From Macropodus opercularis (Eukaryota; Chordata; Actinopteri; Anabantiformes; Osphronemidae), in assembly GCA_030770545.1 (NCBI GenBank), contig CM061104.1, forward strand, positions 9,247,001-9,311,000: 64,000 nt of DNA, in the 5' to 3' direction. The position numbers and the translations under genes were made by a program. How positions within the stretch are numbered: position 1 is the stretch's first letter; every line of letters begins with the position of its first letter. Of this stretch, positions 24,265 to 37,885 are shown one piece after another. The notes under the pieces were generated by a model. That model had not been told where the DNA came from and did not search any database. It saw only the letters and a list, made by a program, of their open reading frames with translations.

Positions 24265-27200
24265 ATGAGGCTGCCCAGTAACAGACAATGTGCGGCGGAG
24301 GGAGATGGGAAGAAGATGGACCAGGCTCCTCCATTCAGGAACCCGTTTGTGCACGTCCTGAAATTCACCCCGCTGGAAAAGGCGAAGGTAACATCACTTC
24401 GTGTTGCAGTTCACCGCGGCGCGCACACTTAGGTAGTTTGCGCAACACTAACGCAGGCTGTCACCATCGTTTCCCTGAGCAGCTTTTCCTGATTGCATGC
24501 AGCCAGCTGAGCCGTTAGCTAGTCGGCTAACGTTAGCGACAAACATGTTGCTTTCTTCTTTCGTTCTGAGCTCTTGGCTTGTTTCCCTGCGTCCGTGTTG
24601 CTGTGCATGTCTGAACACGCACAGCTACGGGCGCACTTTTTGTTCTGTTTATACCAAATGAGTGTATTACACGTGAGAATGAACCAGGGCTCCGCTAAAG
24701 ACCCATTGGGGTGAAATACAGTTGTCTGAGCATGGCCGCCTGTCCATGATGGGCCTAGCTTGTTGCTCTTCAAGTCTTATTACAGCTACACTAAATCAAT
24801 ATGTTTCTGGCAGCTTTGCACGAGATGTCACGAATGTGTTTGACGTTTGTGTTCAACACTTTAACATTTTGTATCTGAGTTTGCTGCTTGCTTTTTGGTT
24901 GTGATGGTGAGTCCAGCTCACCAGCAGCCAACACGTGTGGAGGGTGGAGAATGAGATGGAAAACAGACCCCCCCACTACAAGGCCAGCTGTTAAAGCACA
25001 CGTTTCCCAGTCTTGGTCTAAGTTACAGTCCAGCTTTTCCGCATTGGTGTCATTAACTATTACATCTAGAGGTTTCGCGTTCTTGGAAAAATAGCTGTAA
25101 CCAGCCGGCAACAGGTTTTATTTTTTATACTTTTATTGTTCACAAAGTCTGAAGATATTCTCAGAAGTGAATGATTATTATGATTCAGCCTGCACAGCCC
25201 CCACAAGACAGGAATTTTAAAAGACTTCCAAATCTGATTTGTTTTCTACTCATGACAGATTTGAGTCTTACCTGCAAATGTTGCAACATGTTGCATTATG
25301 CAGTTGCGGGATAATAATCCGTCATCTTTCATAGGGCGAGCACGGGAATGTTTTATTCTTTGCATTTCAAATTTAGAGGGTTATGTGAGGCATCGCCACA
25401 TGTAATTTTAACAGTCAGAGAGCTGAGCTTGTGTCATGAGTTGCTATTAAGTAGGACACTGAGCGAGTTTTATCAGTCAACAGTCAATTTCATAATTGGT
25501 TAAGCAGATATGAAAAAACATCTTGTTATAGGAAAATGAGTTAAGCACATTTCTGTCATCATTCTTTTGACAGTGAAATGGCAAAAGTTACACTGTTAGG
25601 TGGACGAAAAACATTTTCTGCTATTTCAATACAGCTTAGAGTAAAGTAATGTCTTTCATACATTTTAATTTCATGTAATTTGATTTCATTTTAATACACA
25701 AACCTGTTAATTTTAATCTAGAGCAGCAAAAGGGATAAAGAATTGTTCTTTCACTGTCTTTGTAACTATGTAACTATGAAAGTCAGATGATCTATGTGTG
25801 TAAAATCTTTTAAAACTGAGTCATAAACCTGTGGATATTAGTTTCCTTCTAATCATGTTGCATTGGTATTGCTTCATGTTTGCAGTGACTTTAGGAAGTC
25901 ACAGTGGGAACCAAAACCCTAAAGTAGTAGCAGTCAGTAACTATTATAAGGTTCAGGGCTCAGCCTAGGATTGTCACTCTAATACCTAAACAATATTATG
26001 TTCTGTGTGTGCTGCTATGGCTGGTTACAAGTAGATGTGCCATGTTGACTTTGTGTATGCAGGCAAGAATTAGATGAAGACATTTTGTTGTTTCTTGTGA
26101 CTCCTTGTCCGAAGGCGACAGATGGCCAACGAATGAAGCTGAAAGAGGTATAGGTAATAAGTTGTCACGTTAGTCTGTGACTCCAGCCCTGCAGTCTTAC
26201 ACGTGCTCATTTGTGTGCTGTACTGTGATTTATTAGTTTGACCTTTCAATTCACAAAAGACACATCTTTGCACCTTAATGAGCTAATTCATTGATGGGCA
26301 CAACCTTTAGATTCTACAGTTGAAGTGTATAGTGTAGAGTAGACATTATTTTCTTACAATAACCTTAAACCTTAACTATTTGGTAACTTGTTAAAGAGCG
26401 AGCTGTGAGTGTTAATCATCATTTAATTCCCAGCTTAGCTTTGGCAAGCTAATTAACATTCCTGTGTGATTTATTTGGGAAGCTAATAAAGACCCAAATC
26501 TAGTCTTGGTTCTGCCAAAGCAGTAATGAGTCAATGGCTTATTACCACCACAGAGATCAGCATTTCTTTGGATTAGCATCTTAACATTAGGCAGTTAAGT
26601 AGCAATCCAGATTCATCAAGCTGCATTTTCTTAAATACAGTAACTTCCAGTAATGCAATGATTTCTGATGCCCAAGTGTTTGGTTAAAATACAATTTAAC
26701 AAAAAAATTTATTTTATTTGTTTAAGACTCATGAATTACCATCAAAACTGATGCATCATGGCTGCGATGCTTCAAAACTACTGCATTGTAATTACGTGCT
26801 CAGTAGGGTGTATATAGGTTCATGCGATTTTTACTATTGAATATTCTCATTAACTACTCAGTAGAGTTTTTACTGTTTGCCTGCCACAGCAAACCAGTAG
26901 GTCAGAACTGTAGAAGTACTGTATGTATAGTCAATACAGTTACCAATTGGACAATTGTAACAATTCCCTTTGTTACTTTTACTTTCTGTTTGAATAAATC
27001 TTTTAACTGATGCATTATAAAGAGACTCTCATATGTCTACAGCAAGGCCTTTGTTTAGTTAATCAAATGAGGAAAAAAGATTCCACAGCTGCTTTTTTTT
27101 TACTTTGAAAAATAGTAAACTAACCTGTTGTGGTAGGGTTATTTTGCAACTGTCACATCCTGCTCCATGTCAAAATATTGTAAACATAGGTATTTGTCAG

Positions 27201-30200
27201 ACCAAGAGTATGTGACAATAGATGAAAATATGTCTGAAAGTATTGTTTAGTTTGGGGCTTATTCAGGTCATAGCTTGTCACTTTTATGCATGAATTATGA
27301 CCTCAATCCAGATTTTCTTTAACTTTTGTTGAAAGTTGTACAAGACCTGTGCATTCGCAAGAGGCCAATGTACCAATTCAGTAGCTGTCCACTGTAGTGT
27401 GAAACGGTTAACGTCACCTTAGTTTTCAGTTAATTGATTGATGCTGATTATACTGTCAGACCAGAAGCCTCTTTAGATGAGATTAAAGGTTCAGATAGAC
27501 TCGAGTGGTGGCTGCTATCAAGACAAATATTGACAGAAGATAAACTTCGTAAACGGTTACCATCAGCGCCTAAAAACGAAGCCGTGTTCAGGGGCCATGC
27601 AGCAGACTGGCCGAAACTCTAATGCTTTGTTTCTTCTGCAAAATATCATCATTTAAATTAAATACAAATACGGTATATGAATGTTAAAAACCCATTTAAT
27701 GTCAGCACATGCAAAACACAGTTGGGTCCATCACTGGCTTACTGTAACTAGTGAATACAACTAAAACTAGCTTCTCCTGAGCAACAATAAAAAAGGAAAT
27801 GAGAAATGCTCCATTGTGCACATGGTGATTACACTTGCAGCAATTACAACGCTTTCATTGTAGAGGGCTTTTGAGAACAGGAACTGTACCAGAGGCAGGT
27901 GAGCTCTGTCTCTGTGTCTGGAAGTCATGACTTCTTCCTTCTAAGCTGCAACATTTCCCCAACCGTCCAAGCAGCCTCATCGGTCTGACAAAGACGAGAC
28001 ACACGGCAACACTTGTACTGAGTAATGATTTTTTTTCTCTAATCCTTGTTCCGTCTTATCTCTTCCTCAATTTCTTACAGATTGCATTAATGACAGTCAC
28101 GTTGTTTCCCATCCGTCTACTCATAGCTGCATTCATGATGCTGCTGGCTTGGCCTTTTGCCTTCCTGGCTTCAGCAGGACGCTCTGAGACAGCAGTTGAA
28201 CCCCAGTGCCTGTGGAGGAGGTGGGTGCCTTTATATGTATATGTGTGTGTGTTTAAAGGTTACTTTCTTATTTCAGGAGACACTATTATTATTATTATTA
28301 CAAAGATATATGTAGACATTGGTCTTGGAAAGACTAATGCATCACACTCAAACATTAGTAGTGGGAAGATGGCCACAGAGTGCACAGCAGTCCTCTCAGT
28401 TAGAAATGAAAACGTCATTGTTACGGTTTCAAATAGAAGCATTTCATAGATGTTATTTTCTCATGTGACAGGCCTGACAAAAGGTTTGGAGATTAACAAC
28501 CAGCTTGAAGGTGAAAATGAGTAGCGTAAAATAAACAAATGTCTTTACTAATCCTACTAATAAATGCTAACTTGTTTCATCATACTCCCTCACTGTGTAA
28601 TGCTGTGTAAAATAATTTTCAAACATGAGCCCTGAGCAGTGTCCTGAGAATCAGGTCCAACCTTGTCAAGCCATTCTTTTTAACACATGTAGCCCAGAGC
28701 AGGAGATTGTCAGAGTCAGGCGTGTTTTCACATGGAGAGATGCACGACACAGTGAAAATCACACCCTGGCATAATGCAGACTTTGTACCACTAAGGATAA
28801 AGTCTGGGTAACCTCCGGGTTGACTGATTCAGACATTCATGTTTGCAAATGCAGCTCACACAGGAATTGACTAGAGATGTTCAGGGTTGCAGTGAGTTCA
28901 TGTCTGAAAGCAGCTTAAGAAACTCCCACATCACCTACAGATCTCATCCTTTTAAACACTCTCTCAGACAAGAGCCTAAAAATACCACATTAAAGGTTAA
29001 TGAATAAGCAATTTAGTGCCATTGTAATAGGCGACCTGGATTTAATGATGCTTCAGTCAAAATGTGTGACACTTTACTGAATGAATATCAAGTGTGAAAT
29101 GAGTTTTGTACAGGCCATCGTTGCTTACTTATCATATGCAAAGAGAGATTCAAACTCCCCTTTTCAGCATTTGTTGGCATGATGCGAGTGCACTGTTGCT
29201 TTGGAAACGCTCATAAAAGTATTGGTTTCCAAGTTATTTGTTTCTGGGGGAACTTGACGACATCCTTAACAAATTGGTGTGGCAGACGGGATGGCAGCTA
29301 GACTTTTAATTCAAGTTGTGAGATCTCATCAGTCATGGCAGTGATAACGTAACCAGCAGGACAAACAAGGCAGATAAAAAGCAGAACATAGTCACAACTG
29401 GCCAGATGACACTAATGGCAGCTGCTGCACAGAGGGTGTTGTTCTTCCTCTCATCACCAGTCAAATGACCTGATTTAATTTTATCCTCCAGTCAGTAACC
29501 TTGTCCATATGTAGCTGTAGTTTTCAGAAAATCCAGTGCCTAATGTGTGATATCAATAATGACTAGCGCTGCAGCCTTCGGACACTTGAATAATTGATGG
29601 AATAATCATAGAACATTATGATTAATGAAAGAATTTGATCAAGACATTTACATTATTACAGCAGCAGCAAATTTAAAACAGAATATAACCCCAATTATGT
29701 CATGAATTAACTCTAAACAGCTAATAATTTTCCTCTTTGGTGTTGGGTTATGAAGCATTAATACAGACATAATGTCAGTCTTTACTGTCTTCTTGGAACT
29801 TTGAAGCTTTTTGACATAAATCTAGTTGTATTGTGGTTAAAAACACAGCTTATGTTCATCAATATATGGCTTAAACAAATCTTGTTTGAATGAAAGATTT
29901 TTACTCGTGGATTGTTTGTCTCAATGATGACAGTCATTTAGTATTGTAACGTATTTTGTTTTTTATCTGTACTGTATCTCTCGTGTGTGTCCTCGTGTTC
30001 CAGACTGGTCGACATAATTCTGAAGATCATCATGCGGGTCATGTGGTTTGCAGGAGGTTTTCATTGGATAACTGTGAAAGGGCAAAGGGCGCTACCTGCA
30101 GAAGCACCTATTCTCACCCTGGCACCCCACTCTTCCTACTTTGATGCCATGCCAGTCACGATGACGATGTCCTCAATTGTGATGAAGGCAGAGAGCAAGG

Positions 30201-33200
30201 ATATACCCGTTTGGGGCAGTAAGTAATTTCATCATAGTGACGTTTGCATATGTTTTGTGAGAGAGACGGTTTTGTAATGATTCAGTACATTCATTTCTGT
30301 CTTCTCTGGGGGGAGTTGTTGCTTTCAATGGCAAAAATACTTAATTTCAGCACTGACCACCATATACACATCTACACAACATACATAAAATATTTTTGTG
30401 GGGTTGAACACAAACACCTCATGAAAAGAGGAAGCAGACACAAAGGGTCTGCCAACTTGCCTATTGTTGTAATACCCCTTCCAGGAGGCTGTGTGGTGAA
30501 AAGCCTCAGTGTTTGTCATGATTTCCCTCACACTTCCCTCTACTAAGCCAGTAGCCACCTTATCTTAGCTTTCTAACTTATTGTTACTTCTGTTCACTAC
30601 CAAACTCCCGTTTGGTTTTTGGAAGCTGATAATATAGCCTACAGCCACAAATATCATAGTTCAAAGCAACCTATGTAGCACAACCGTGAATCCTTGCTAC
30701 AATTTAAGGGCTGAATTAATTGTGCTCGAACACTGTAATGTGTCTACTGTAAGTGTGGTTGTAAACCTGGGTTTAACTAGTCCTACCCCACTGAAGGAAC
30801 CAGGCACCAGGGCCTGGCCAAGCAAGTGAAATCCAGAATAAACATTAAGACCTGATCAGCCACAGTGACGTGTGTAGAGTGTGTCTCAGAGGACTAGCTA
30901 GAGCCATAATCCCTTCCTGTTGGCACACGACTCTCATGGAGTCCGTTTCTCCTTTTCAAGGGCTCGCTCTCCTCTTTCCGATTTCGATTAGCCTCCGCTC
31001 TCCTTAACCTGTCTCTCGTGTTTCTCAACTCCAACATTGCTTTTGTTGATTCATCTACAAATGCTCTAATTGTCTCATCCAGAATGTTTAGTCCCAGCCT
31101 ATGTTCATTTGTGTTTAATTGTTCGTTTCATTTGACCTTTTGTCTTTGTCATCAGTACAGAGTTTTCAGACACTAATAATAATCTCCGGTTTTGTAATTC
31201 AGGCTGTACAGAATGCACCAACTCTGTTAGTTTCAGATTTCTTTAGCGTCTCAGTCCACAGGCAAGGCTGCAGGAAATCCAAAGTAGTAAGAACAGTAGG
31301 AGTTGTGTGGTATGCCTATAATACGGCCTCAGTGTATTTTGCTAAATTGCAGCATTGATGGTATTTTTGTGATTTGATGATACCTGCATTCGCTATATGA
31401 GTTTACATAATCATGTCATACAACTAAAACATAATCATAAAAGTGAGATTTATTTTGTTGGTGCTCAGCCTGTTTCCATGCTGCATAAACTTAAATTCCA
31501 GTTTTAGCTTACTAATATGTGATGATAAATACAGCCAGCAATCCATAACTTACTGGACGAATAATAAATCCACTGGATTTATTAATCATCATATTGACCT
31601 CTAAAGCTCAGTCTGATTTCCGTGCTGTCCTTGGTGCTATATTAGCAGCTTGTAATCAGAAAAGGGAAGCCGAACCTTCCTTGGATTTGTGATCATCATG
31701 AGACTGGCTGAACCACCCAGCATGACACACGTGATCGTGTGTAAATACAGACAGTAACTCGCTTAATATGACAGTCGATGACTCTTAGTAATAGTCATTG
31801 GTATTTGCTTGGTAAAGGATGATGTTAGAGCAGTCTTTGACGTAAAGAGGGGACTCTCTAGCTGACTTCACTCAGACAGCATAATACACGTGCTGCTTGC
31901 TTGTGATTTTTGTTGTAGAGGTGTGGGATGATATGGGCATAGACGTGATTCAATCTTCAGGTTATTACTGATGATATTTACTTGTTTAGAAGAATTAATT
32001 AGCTTTGTATTTATACCTTCTTTGCCTTTTGTTTCTAGCTTTGATCAAGTACATCAGGCCCGTGTTTGTGTCGCGGTCGGACCAGCACTCCAGAAAGAAG
32101 ACGGTGGAGGAAATCAAACGCAGAGCACACTGTGGAGGGGAATGGCCTCAGGTAGATCTGTGGTAGTGATTCGTAGCAAAGTCCGCAGCGTTTACCTGCA
32201 ACTCCAAGCTACAGAACGCTGGGTTTTCACAGTAGCAGGCAGTGTTTGCTAAACAATTGTTAGTGGGTCTACGCTGGTTGGTTGACTTTGCATGGCAACC
32301 AGTGACGTGCTTCCTGCTAACCAACCGTGTTATGACTTACTAATACTCTTCTAACTTGTCATGTTGGATACGTGTATTGATTGATGTCATTCTTCTACTT
32401 CAGATAATGATTTTTCCAGAGGGAACGTGCACCAATAGATCATGTCTAATCACATTTAAGCCAGGTACCTCCTTCCATTTTTCTTCTTATTCAACTTTCT
32501 TCTGTTTTTCTGCTGTTGATGTCTCCTGCTCTGATATAGGAGATAGTTTGATTTGTTTTTAATGGTAATTAATGATCCTAGTTATCGAATCTATACTTAA
32601 TCTTCAATAAATTCTTTTAAGAGATTTTCTGAAACCTGTGACATACAGTAAAACTATTTTTCACCTCCTTTAGGCGCCTTCATTCCAGCTGTACCAGTGC
32701 AACCTGTTGTGATACGTTACCCCAATAAACTGGTAAGATTGTTTTAGGAAATGTTAGCAGTTCAGTGGCACGATTTGTTTTGTTTTATGTACTTTTATTG
32801 AAATTCTGTAATATTAAACACGAAGGTAATGGAATGAGAGGGACCTTCTGTAACTTCTTATTCTGAGGGCAAAACTATGTAAAAATGGTTTGTCCAGCAC
32901 TAGTGTTCCCAGAGTGATGCAACACCTGCCCCCTGGCCATCACTCTTCTCCTCTGTTATTACAGTCATGTGACACAGAAACCTCTGATCTAATGCATTTG
33001 AGAAGTATCTTATATGCAGTGTAGGACAAAAGGACAAAACCGAAAATTTGGCAATGGTAGACTATGATTTATTGTATTAAGGCTTGGCAGTGTGATCATT
33101 TGCAAGCGCTCTGTTGGGTGTGTCCCAGTGTATACTATACATGCCCTGTAGCTTGCTTGGCATCTTCCCAGAGTAAAACTGTGGGTAGGTGAACGTGTTG

Positions 33201-36200
33201 ATGCTCACATTGTGATATTACAGTTATATATAGTAACCATGTAGGAGAATAGGCTCTGGGTAGTGCAGACGTATTTTGCAAATTCAGCAGAATCCGATAC
33301 AGTAATGTGAGATCCTCCCTGAGTCAACACTTGCTCTTGTGGTTATATTGTGCCAAAGAAAAATGTAATATCTATTCAGTTTGCTCACGTTATACATGAG
33401 ACAAAGCTGATCACTCGGCTCCGAGTGTAGTAGGTAGTTTGTGGTAGGAAGACAATGGTCAGATCAGAGTTTAAAAATGAAAGCAAATGCTTTCATATTT
33501 TTCTGTCAGTTAATGACAGTAAACAGCTTTCACCACACAGCGCCATCAGGTATCACACTAGAAGTTCACAGGGCTTGCTTCAAGCTTTCTGATGCAGCAG
33601 AGCACAGACACCACATGGAGACTTTGCAGTCCAGCAAGAACTGTTAATATGCAGATGCAGCCTGCTGTGGGCATACTGTAGCTTTTATTTATAATAGAAC
33701 TCATTTACATCCAGTAGTTTAACTTTTGATACTTGACGGATAGATGGGCAAAGTGAGTTGCACTGTGTCTTCGTAGATCTAGAGAAAGTGCGTGACAGGG
33801 TGCCGAGAGAGGAGCTGTGGTATTGTATGAGGAAGCAGAGGGGCAGAGTATGGTAGAGTAGTGCAGGACATGAGTGAGAACTGTAAGACAGCGGTGAGGT
33901 GTGACAGAGGAGTTCAAGGTGGAGGTGGGTCTGCGTCGGTTCGGCCCTGAGACCCTTCTTGTTTGCTCTGGTGATGGACAGGCTGACAGAGGAGGTTAGA
34001 CAGGAATCTCCACGGACTATGATGTTTGCAGATGACATTGCGATCAATGAGCAGAGAGCAGGTGGAGGAACATCTAGAGAGGTGGAGGTGAGTTCTGGAA
34101 AGCAGAGGAATGAAGGTCCGCCGCAGCAAAGAATACTTGTGTGTAAACAGGAAGGAACCAGGTGGAAGGCAGAGCTGTAGGTAGCGAAGCTCAAGATGAG
34201 GTTCGTTTTTGGGAGTGACGAGAATGGACAGGATCAGGAATGAATGCATCACAGGTACAGTTCATGTTGGATGGTTTAGATATGAAGTCAGGGAGGCCAG
34301 ATTGAGGTGGTTTGAACATGTTCAGTGGAGAGATTGCGAATATACCAGTAAACGAATGCTGAGGTTGGAGCTGTCAGGCAAGTGGTCCACAGGAAGACCA
34401 AAGAGGAGATCTATGGATGTAGTGAAAGAGGACATGGAGTTAGCTGGTGTGCGAGAAGCGGAGGCAGAGGGCAGGGTTAAATGGAGGAAGATGACTCGCT
34501 GTGGCGAAGTTTAACCTATGATACAGATATACATGCGCTCCCTTGTTAAGATTACACTTGTGAACAGTGACGAACAACTTGGGTGGAGAATGACAATACT
34601 CACAAGACAAATCTTGACAGACGCGGTGTTGTGGCCTGTTGATGAAGATGTGGAAAAGTCATTTTTAATTGTTTAAGGATGTTGCGAAACCTCTGCGTGT
34701 GTTTCTTACAGGACACAATAACATGGACGTGGCAAGGGCCCGGAGCGTAAGTTCATCATTTGCTTGAATATTGTGAAGTCTGCTTCGTATTCGAACCCGT
34801 TCAGAGACCGTTATATGATTCTGAACTTGCACTATTGTGTATCATAGGTTTGTTGTAGTCTGGTTCACTCTCCTACTTGGGAAATGAATAAATGAATATT
34901 GTGCTTCAAACCAGAATCTTCACAAAGACAATATTCTGGTAGTAGATTATTTCTGACTGAAGAAGAAAGACTGTCCTTGTAGTTTCCTCAGAGTGTTACG
35001 CCCTGTTTAGACTTGCTGGATGCTGTTGGCAGCATTCCCAGTGAAATCGCTGGCAAAAAAAGACTAGTTCAAGTTTGGAGAGTATAAACTGAATTTTGAT
35101 AATGATACATCCATATGTCTTGGTCTTAAATTTCGCAACTGAGCTTAGAAGCGTCACCTTCTTTAGCCGTCCTGGCGACATTGAAGCAGATCAAGGCCGG
35201 TTTTGTCTGTATTTGGTTTTTGTTGATCATGTCCTTTTTGTCATCCAGGTTTGAAATCTTGTGGTTGACGCTCTGCCAGTTGCACAACGAGTTTGTTATT
35301 GAGGTAAGCATGAAAGTATCAGCCCTCCATACAGATTGTGAATGTCCTTACCACATGGATTGCCTAAACAAAGAGATGTCTTCACAAATGCATTTGCTGT
35401 CATTTTCTCTGTGGAGTTCTTTGTACTTTATTTAACCCTTGGGCCTTTTTTATCTTGGCAGTGAAGTCTACTGTGTTATACATTTTTATTTGCAAAATCT
35501 TCACTGCTACAGGATTGTAAATTATCATTTAAATTGACTGCAACAATGCAAAAATGAATCGACGTAAAACTAAATGTTAATTTGGCAGTTCCTTCCTATC
35601 TACACCCCTTCAGAAGAGGAGAAAAAGAACCCTGCTCTCTTTGCAATCAATGTGAGACGCGTCATGGCCAAGTAAGTTAGATTGTTACACGTTGTATTTG
35701 CAGTTTGTTATTTGAACTTGCAACAAAAAAAATACCCTGTGGAAAAATACTTGAAAGTTAATATATAATTTGTAAACAAGTACAATACACTTTTTGCTTT
35801 GCCTTTCTTAGTAATTAGAAGAGACCAACACCAGGGACACACACACTGTGTATATAACACACAGTATATATAAGTTTATAAACTTCTGCAGATGTACAGA
35901 AGAATTATTCTTAATATCAAACTAGTCACATTGGTTTCTACATTTGCCTCATAAGCTTTAAGTAAACTTAAGTATTGATCTGCATACACCGATGTCTTAT
36001 CATTGTCTCCTCCATGTTGTGCTCAGAGCCCTCGGGGTTCCCATCACAGACTATTCATTTGAAGACTGCCAGCTGGCCATGGCAGAAGGCCAGCTCAAAC
36101 TGCCAGTCGACACCTGTCTGCTGGAGTTTGCCAAACTCGTCAGGAGGCTGGGGTGAGTCGCTCAACCCTTCCAATATAAACTATTAAGTAAGGAATACAG

Positions 36201-37885
36201 AGGTGCATGTGGTGGCATGAAACAAACATCACAGCAAAGATCCACAGAAGTACATGCATTGCTTCACAGAACGAATCTGCAAAATTCCCAACAGTGTAAA
36301 TAAATGTCAGATGTTTGTACCAGAAATTACAATGTTGTAAATAACAATTACAGGATGTGATGGGGTCCCCTGTGACCGAGCTATGCCTTAACAACGTTTC
36401 TTCTCCTGGTGTTTTAGGCTGAAACCTCAGAACACTGAGAAGGTTCTCCAGGAGTATGGGAACAGGGCCAGGAAGCTGGAGGGGCAGAAGATGGACTTGG
36501 ACAAATTTGTTCACTTTCTCGACGTGCCAGTTTCAGACATGCTGCGAGACATGTTCGCTCTTTTCGATGAGGTACGTAGATGGGGAACTCACCTTGGAAT
36601 CATGATAATTCTTATGATATGACAGAATCGATTATAGCACCTTTATTTGAGGAAACGGTTGCTCTGTTACAGCAACATGTTTGTAACTTCCACAGGCACG
36701 TGTCACTACCCCTCTGAAATGAATGTCTTTGTTTGTACACGCGCCATCTTCATCTTTCATGACGAATTATTTTGTGTGGGGGTTTTTTTTCCCCTCTCAG
36801 CACGAAGATGGCTCCATGGATATCAGAGAATACGTGATCGCCTTATCTGTTGTATGCAGACCTGCCAAAACTCTCCAAACGATGAAATTGGCCTTCAAGG
36901 TATGTTCTGTTTCAAGCTTCATGCTTATCTAAACACCGGGCACAGGAGGGTTTTCTGTGCTTGCTTGCGACCAGCATGACATTTTGCTGCGTTAAAATGC
37001 CACATACGCAAGTTGTGTCACCTCTAGCAAGTGGAGTAATGAAATAGTTTCCACCTATTGTTAGTCATACACCAACACGTTTACATTTACAGGCTCTGTT
37101 CATCTTCAGGTCTTTGTCTAATAATATCAGAAAAACGCATTTATGGTTGCAGACACTCATCCTTGGTTCCTGTCTCTTGTGGTTGTATGAAAATGAAATG
37201 GCTTAAGTTTGAGTCACCACCGTGTCTTTACTTGAATTGCTTTACAGTACTTAAGGCTGAACCACAATGGTGTACTATTTCAAAAAAGGGACACGTTCGT
37301 CATGAGATCTAATTGGCTCCTAATCTGACAAGCCTGTCAAGAGTGACATGCCCCAAGGCAAAGAGATGCATTCCGTCCTGTTTTATCTTCACCAGATGTT
37401 TGAGGCAGAGGAGGACGGGGCCATCACAGAGATGGAGTTGGCAGTTATACTGAAGACAGCTTTGGGAGTGACTCACCTCAGCGTGTCACATCTGTTTACC
37501 GCCATGGATGCTGAAGACACAGGGAAGATCACATTTGGTAAGGGAACCAAAAAAGCATCTCCATCTTATCAGTTTGTGGTCTTTCCTAGCAGTGGCTTCA
37601 ATAACTGTGCTGTATTGAACCTTTGTGCTTCCTTTGTCTCTGGCACCCTCTGGTGGCCTTTCAACAGAACGGTTCAGAAGCTTCGTGGAGCAGCACCCAG
37701 ACTTTGCAGAGGAGTACCTGTACACAGAAAATGCCGGCCTCCACAGTGGCCCCAGCCACCGACGGCAAACGTGGCCCAGCCCGTCTTCCCTCAACCTGCA
37801 ATCCACTGCCAAAACAGCGAACGGCATCTGCGCCGACTTCAGCCCCAATGACCACGATGGCACAATAGATAAGAAACACAACTAA
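24265..37885 (+). CDS. lpcat1: Lysophosphatidylcholine acyltransferase 1
   Basis: Acyl-CoA:lysophosphatidylcholine acyltransferase of the Lands cycle, an ER-membrane enzyme also active on lyso-PAF. Coding exons: 24265-24387, 28081-28220, 30004-30218, 32039-32151, 32404-32464, 32674-32732, 34712-34746, 35249-35303, 35589-35671, 36027-36152, 36418-36571, 36801-36899, 37396-37537 and 37668-37885. All junctions are GT-AG and frame-consistent, giving 540 residues (human 534). Residues 44-74 form the N-terminal membrane segment. The acyltransferase motif HSSYFD (H130, D135) and the EGTC motif (203-206) are intact. EF-hand-like loops lie at 387-398 and 424-435, with a degenerate one near 459-470. 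The C-terminus KKHN is a KKXX ER-retrieval signal. The ATG at 24265 has A at -3. LPCAT1 rather than LPCAT2 is favoured by the NGICADFSP tail, resembling human NGFCADFSP, and by the slc6a3 neighbour. Intron 6 carries a LINE fossil. Confidence 0.97.
24388..28080 (+). other. lpcat1 intron 1
   Basis: The largest lpcat1 intron (3.7 kb), phase 0, with donor GTAACA and acceptor TTTCTTACAG. No embedded gene was seen. Near the 5' end lies the palindrome GCTAACGTTAGC (24526-24537). Positions about 26390-26640 are a non-repetitive, ATTA-rich segment that could be a conserved element. A 62-codon open frame at 27434-27622 has no recognisable motif. Confidence 0.9.
29565..29650. repeat. Possible remnant of a dispersed fish repeat
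   Basis: A segment in lpcat1 intron 2 containing TGACTAGCGCTGCAGC followed by ATTGATGGAATAATCA and TTATGATTAATG. It resembles a highly mutated copy of an abundant fish repeat that begins with a GGGCTGCAACTAA-type phrase followed by ATCGATTAAT-type phrases. Only short phrases match, so this is weak. Confidence 0.3.
33735..34514 (+). pseudogene. LINE (non-LTR retrotransposon) reverse-transcriptase fossil in lpcat1 intron 6
   Basis: Translated fragments include FVDLEK..DRVPREELWYCMRK (about 33765-33835), PFLFALVMDRL followed by EEVRQESP, MMFADDI with the RT catalytic FADD box (about 34020-34050), and a C-terminal block with GVTRMDRIRNE, REARLRWFEHVQWRD and STGRPKRRSMDVVKEDM, ending at the stop near 34512. 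These belong to one widespread class of fish LINE polymerase. Frameshifts, in-frame stops (around 33850-33900) and a deletion between about 34180 and 34205 make it dead. It is 5'-truncated and sits in sense orientation within the 2-kb intron between exons 6 and 7. The exact clade was not determined. Confidence 0.9.

Noticed and set aside
37486..37881. 131-codon minus-strand frame over the last lpcat1 exons
   Set aside because: An antisense shadow of coding sequence.
24265..37885. Identity as lpcat2 next to slc6a2
   Set aside because: In human LPCAT2 also neighbours an SLC6 gene, but the tail (NGICADFSP), the EF-hand layout and the DAT-specific neighbour fit LPCAT1.
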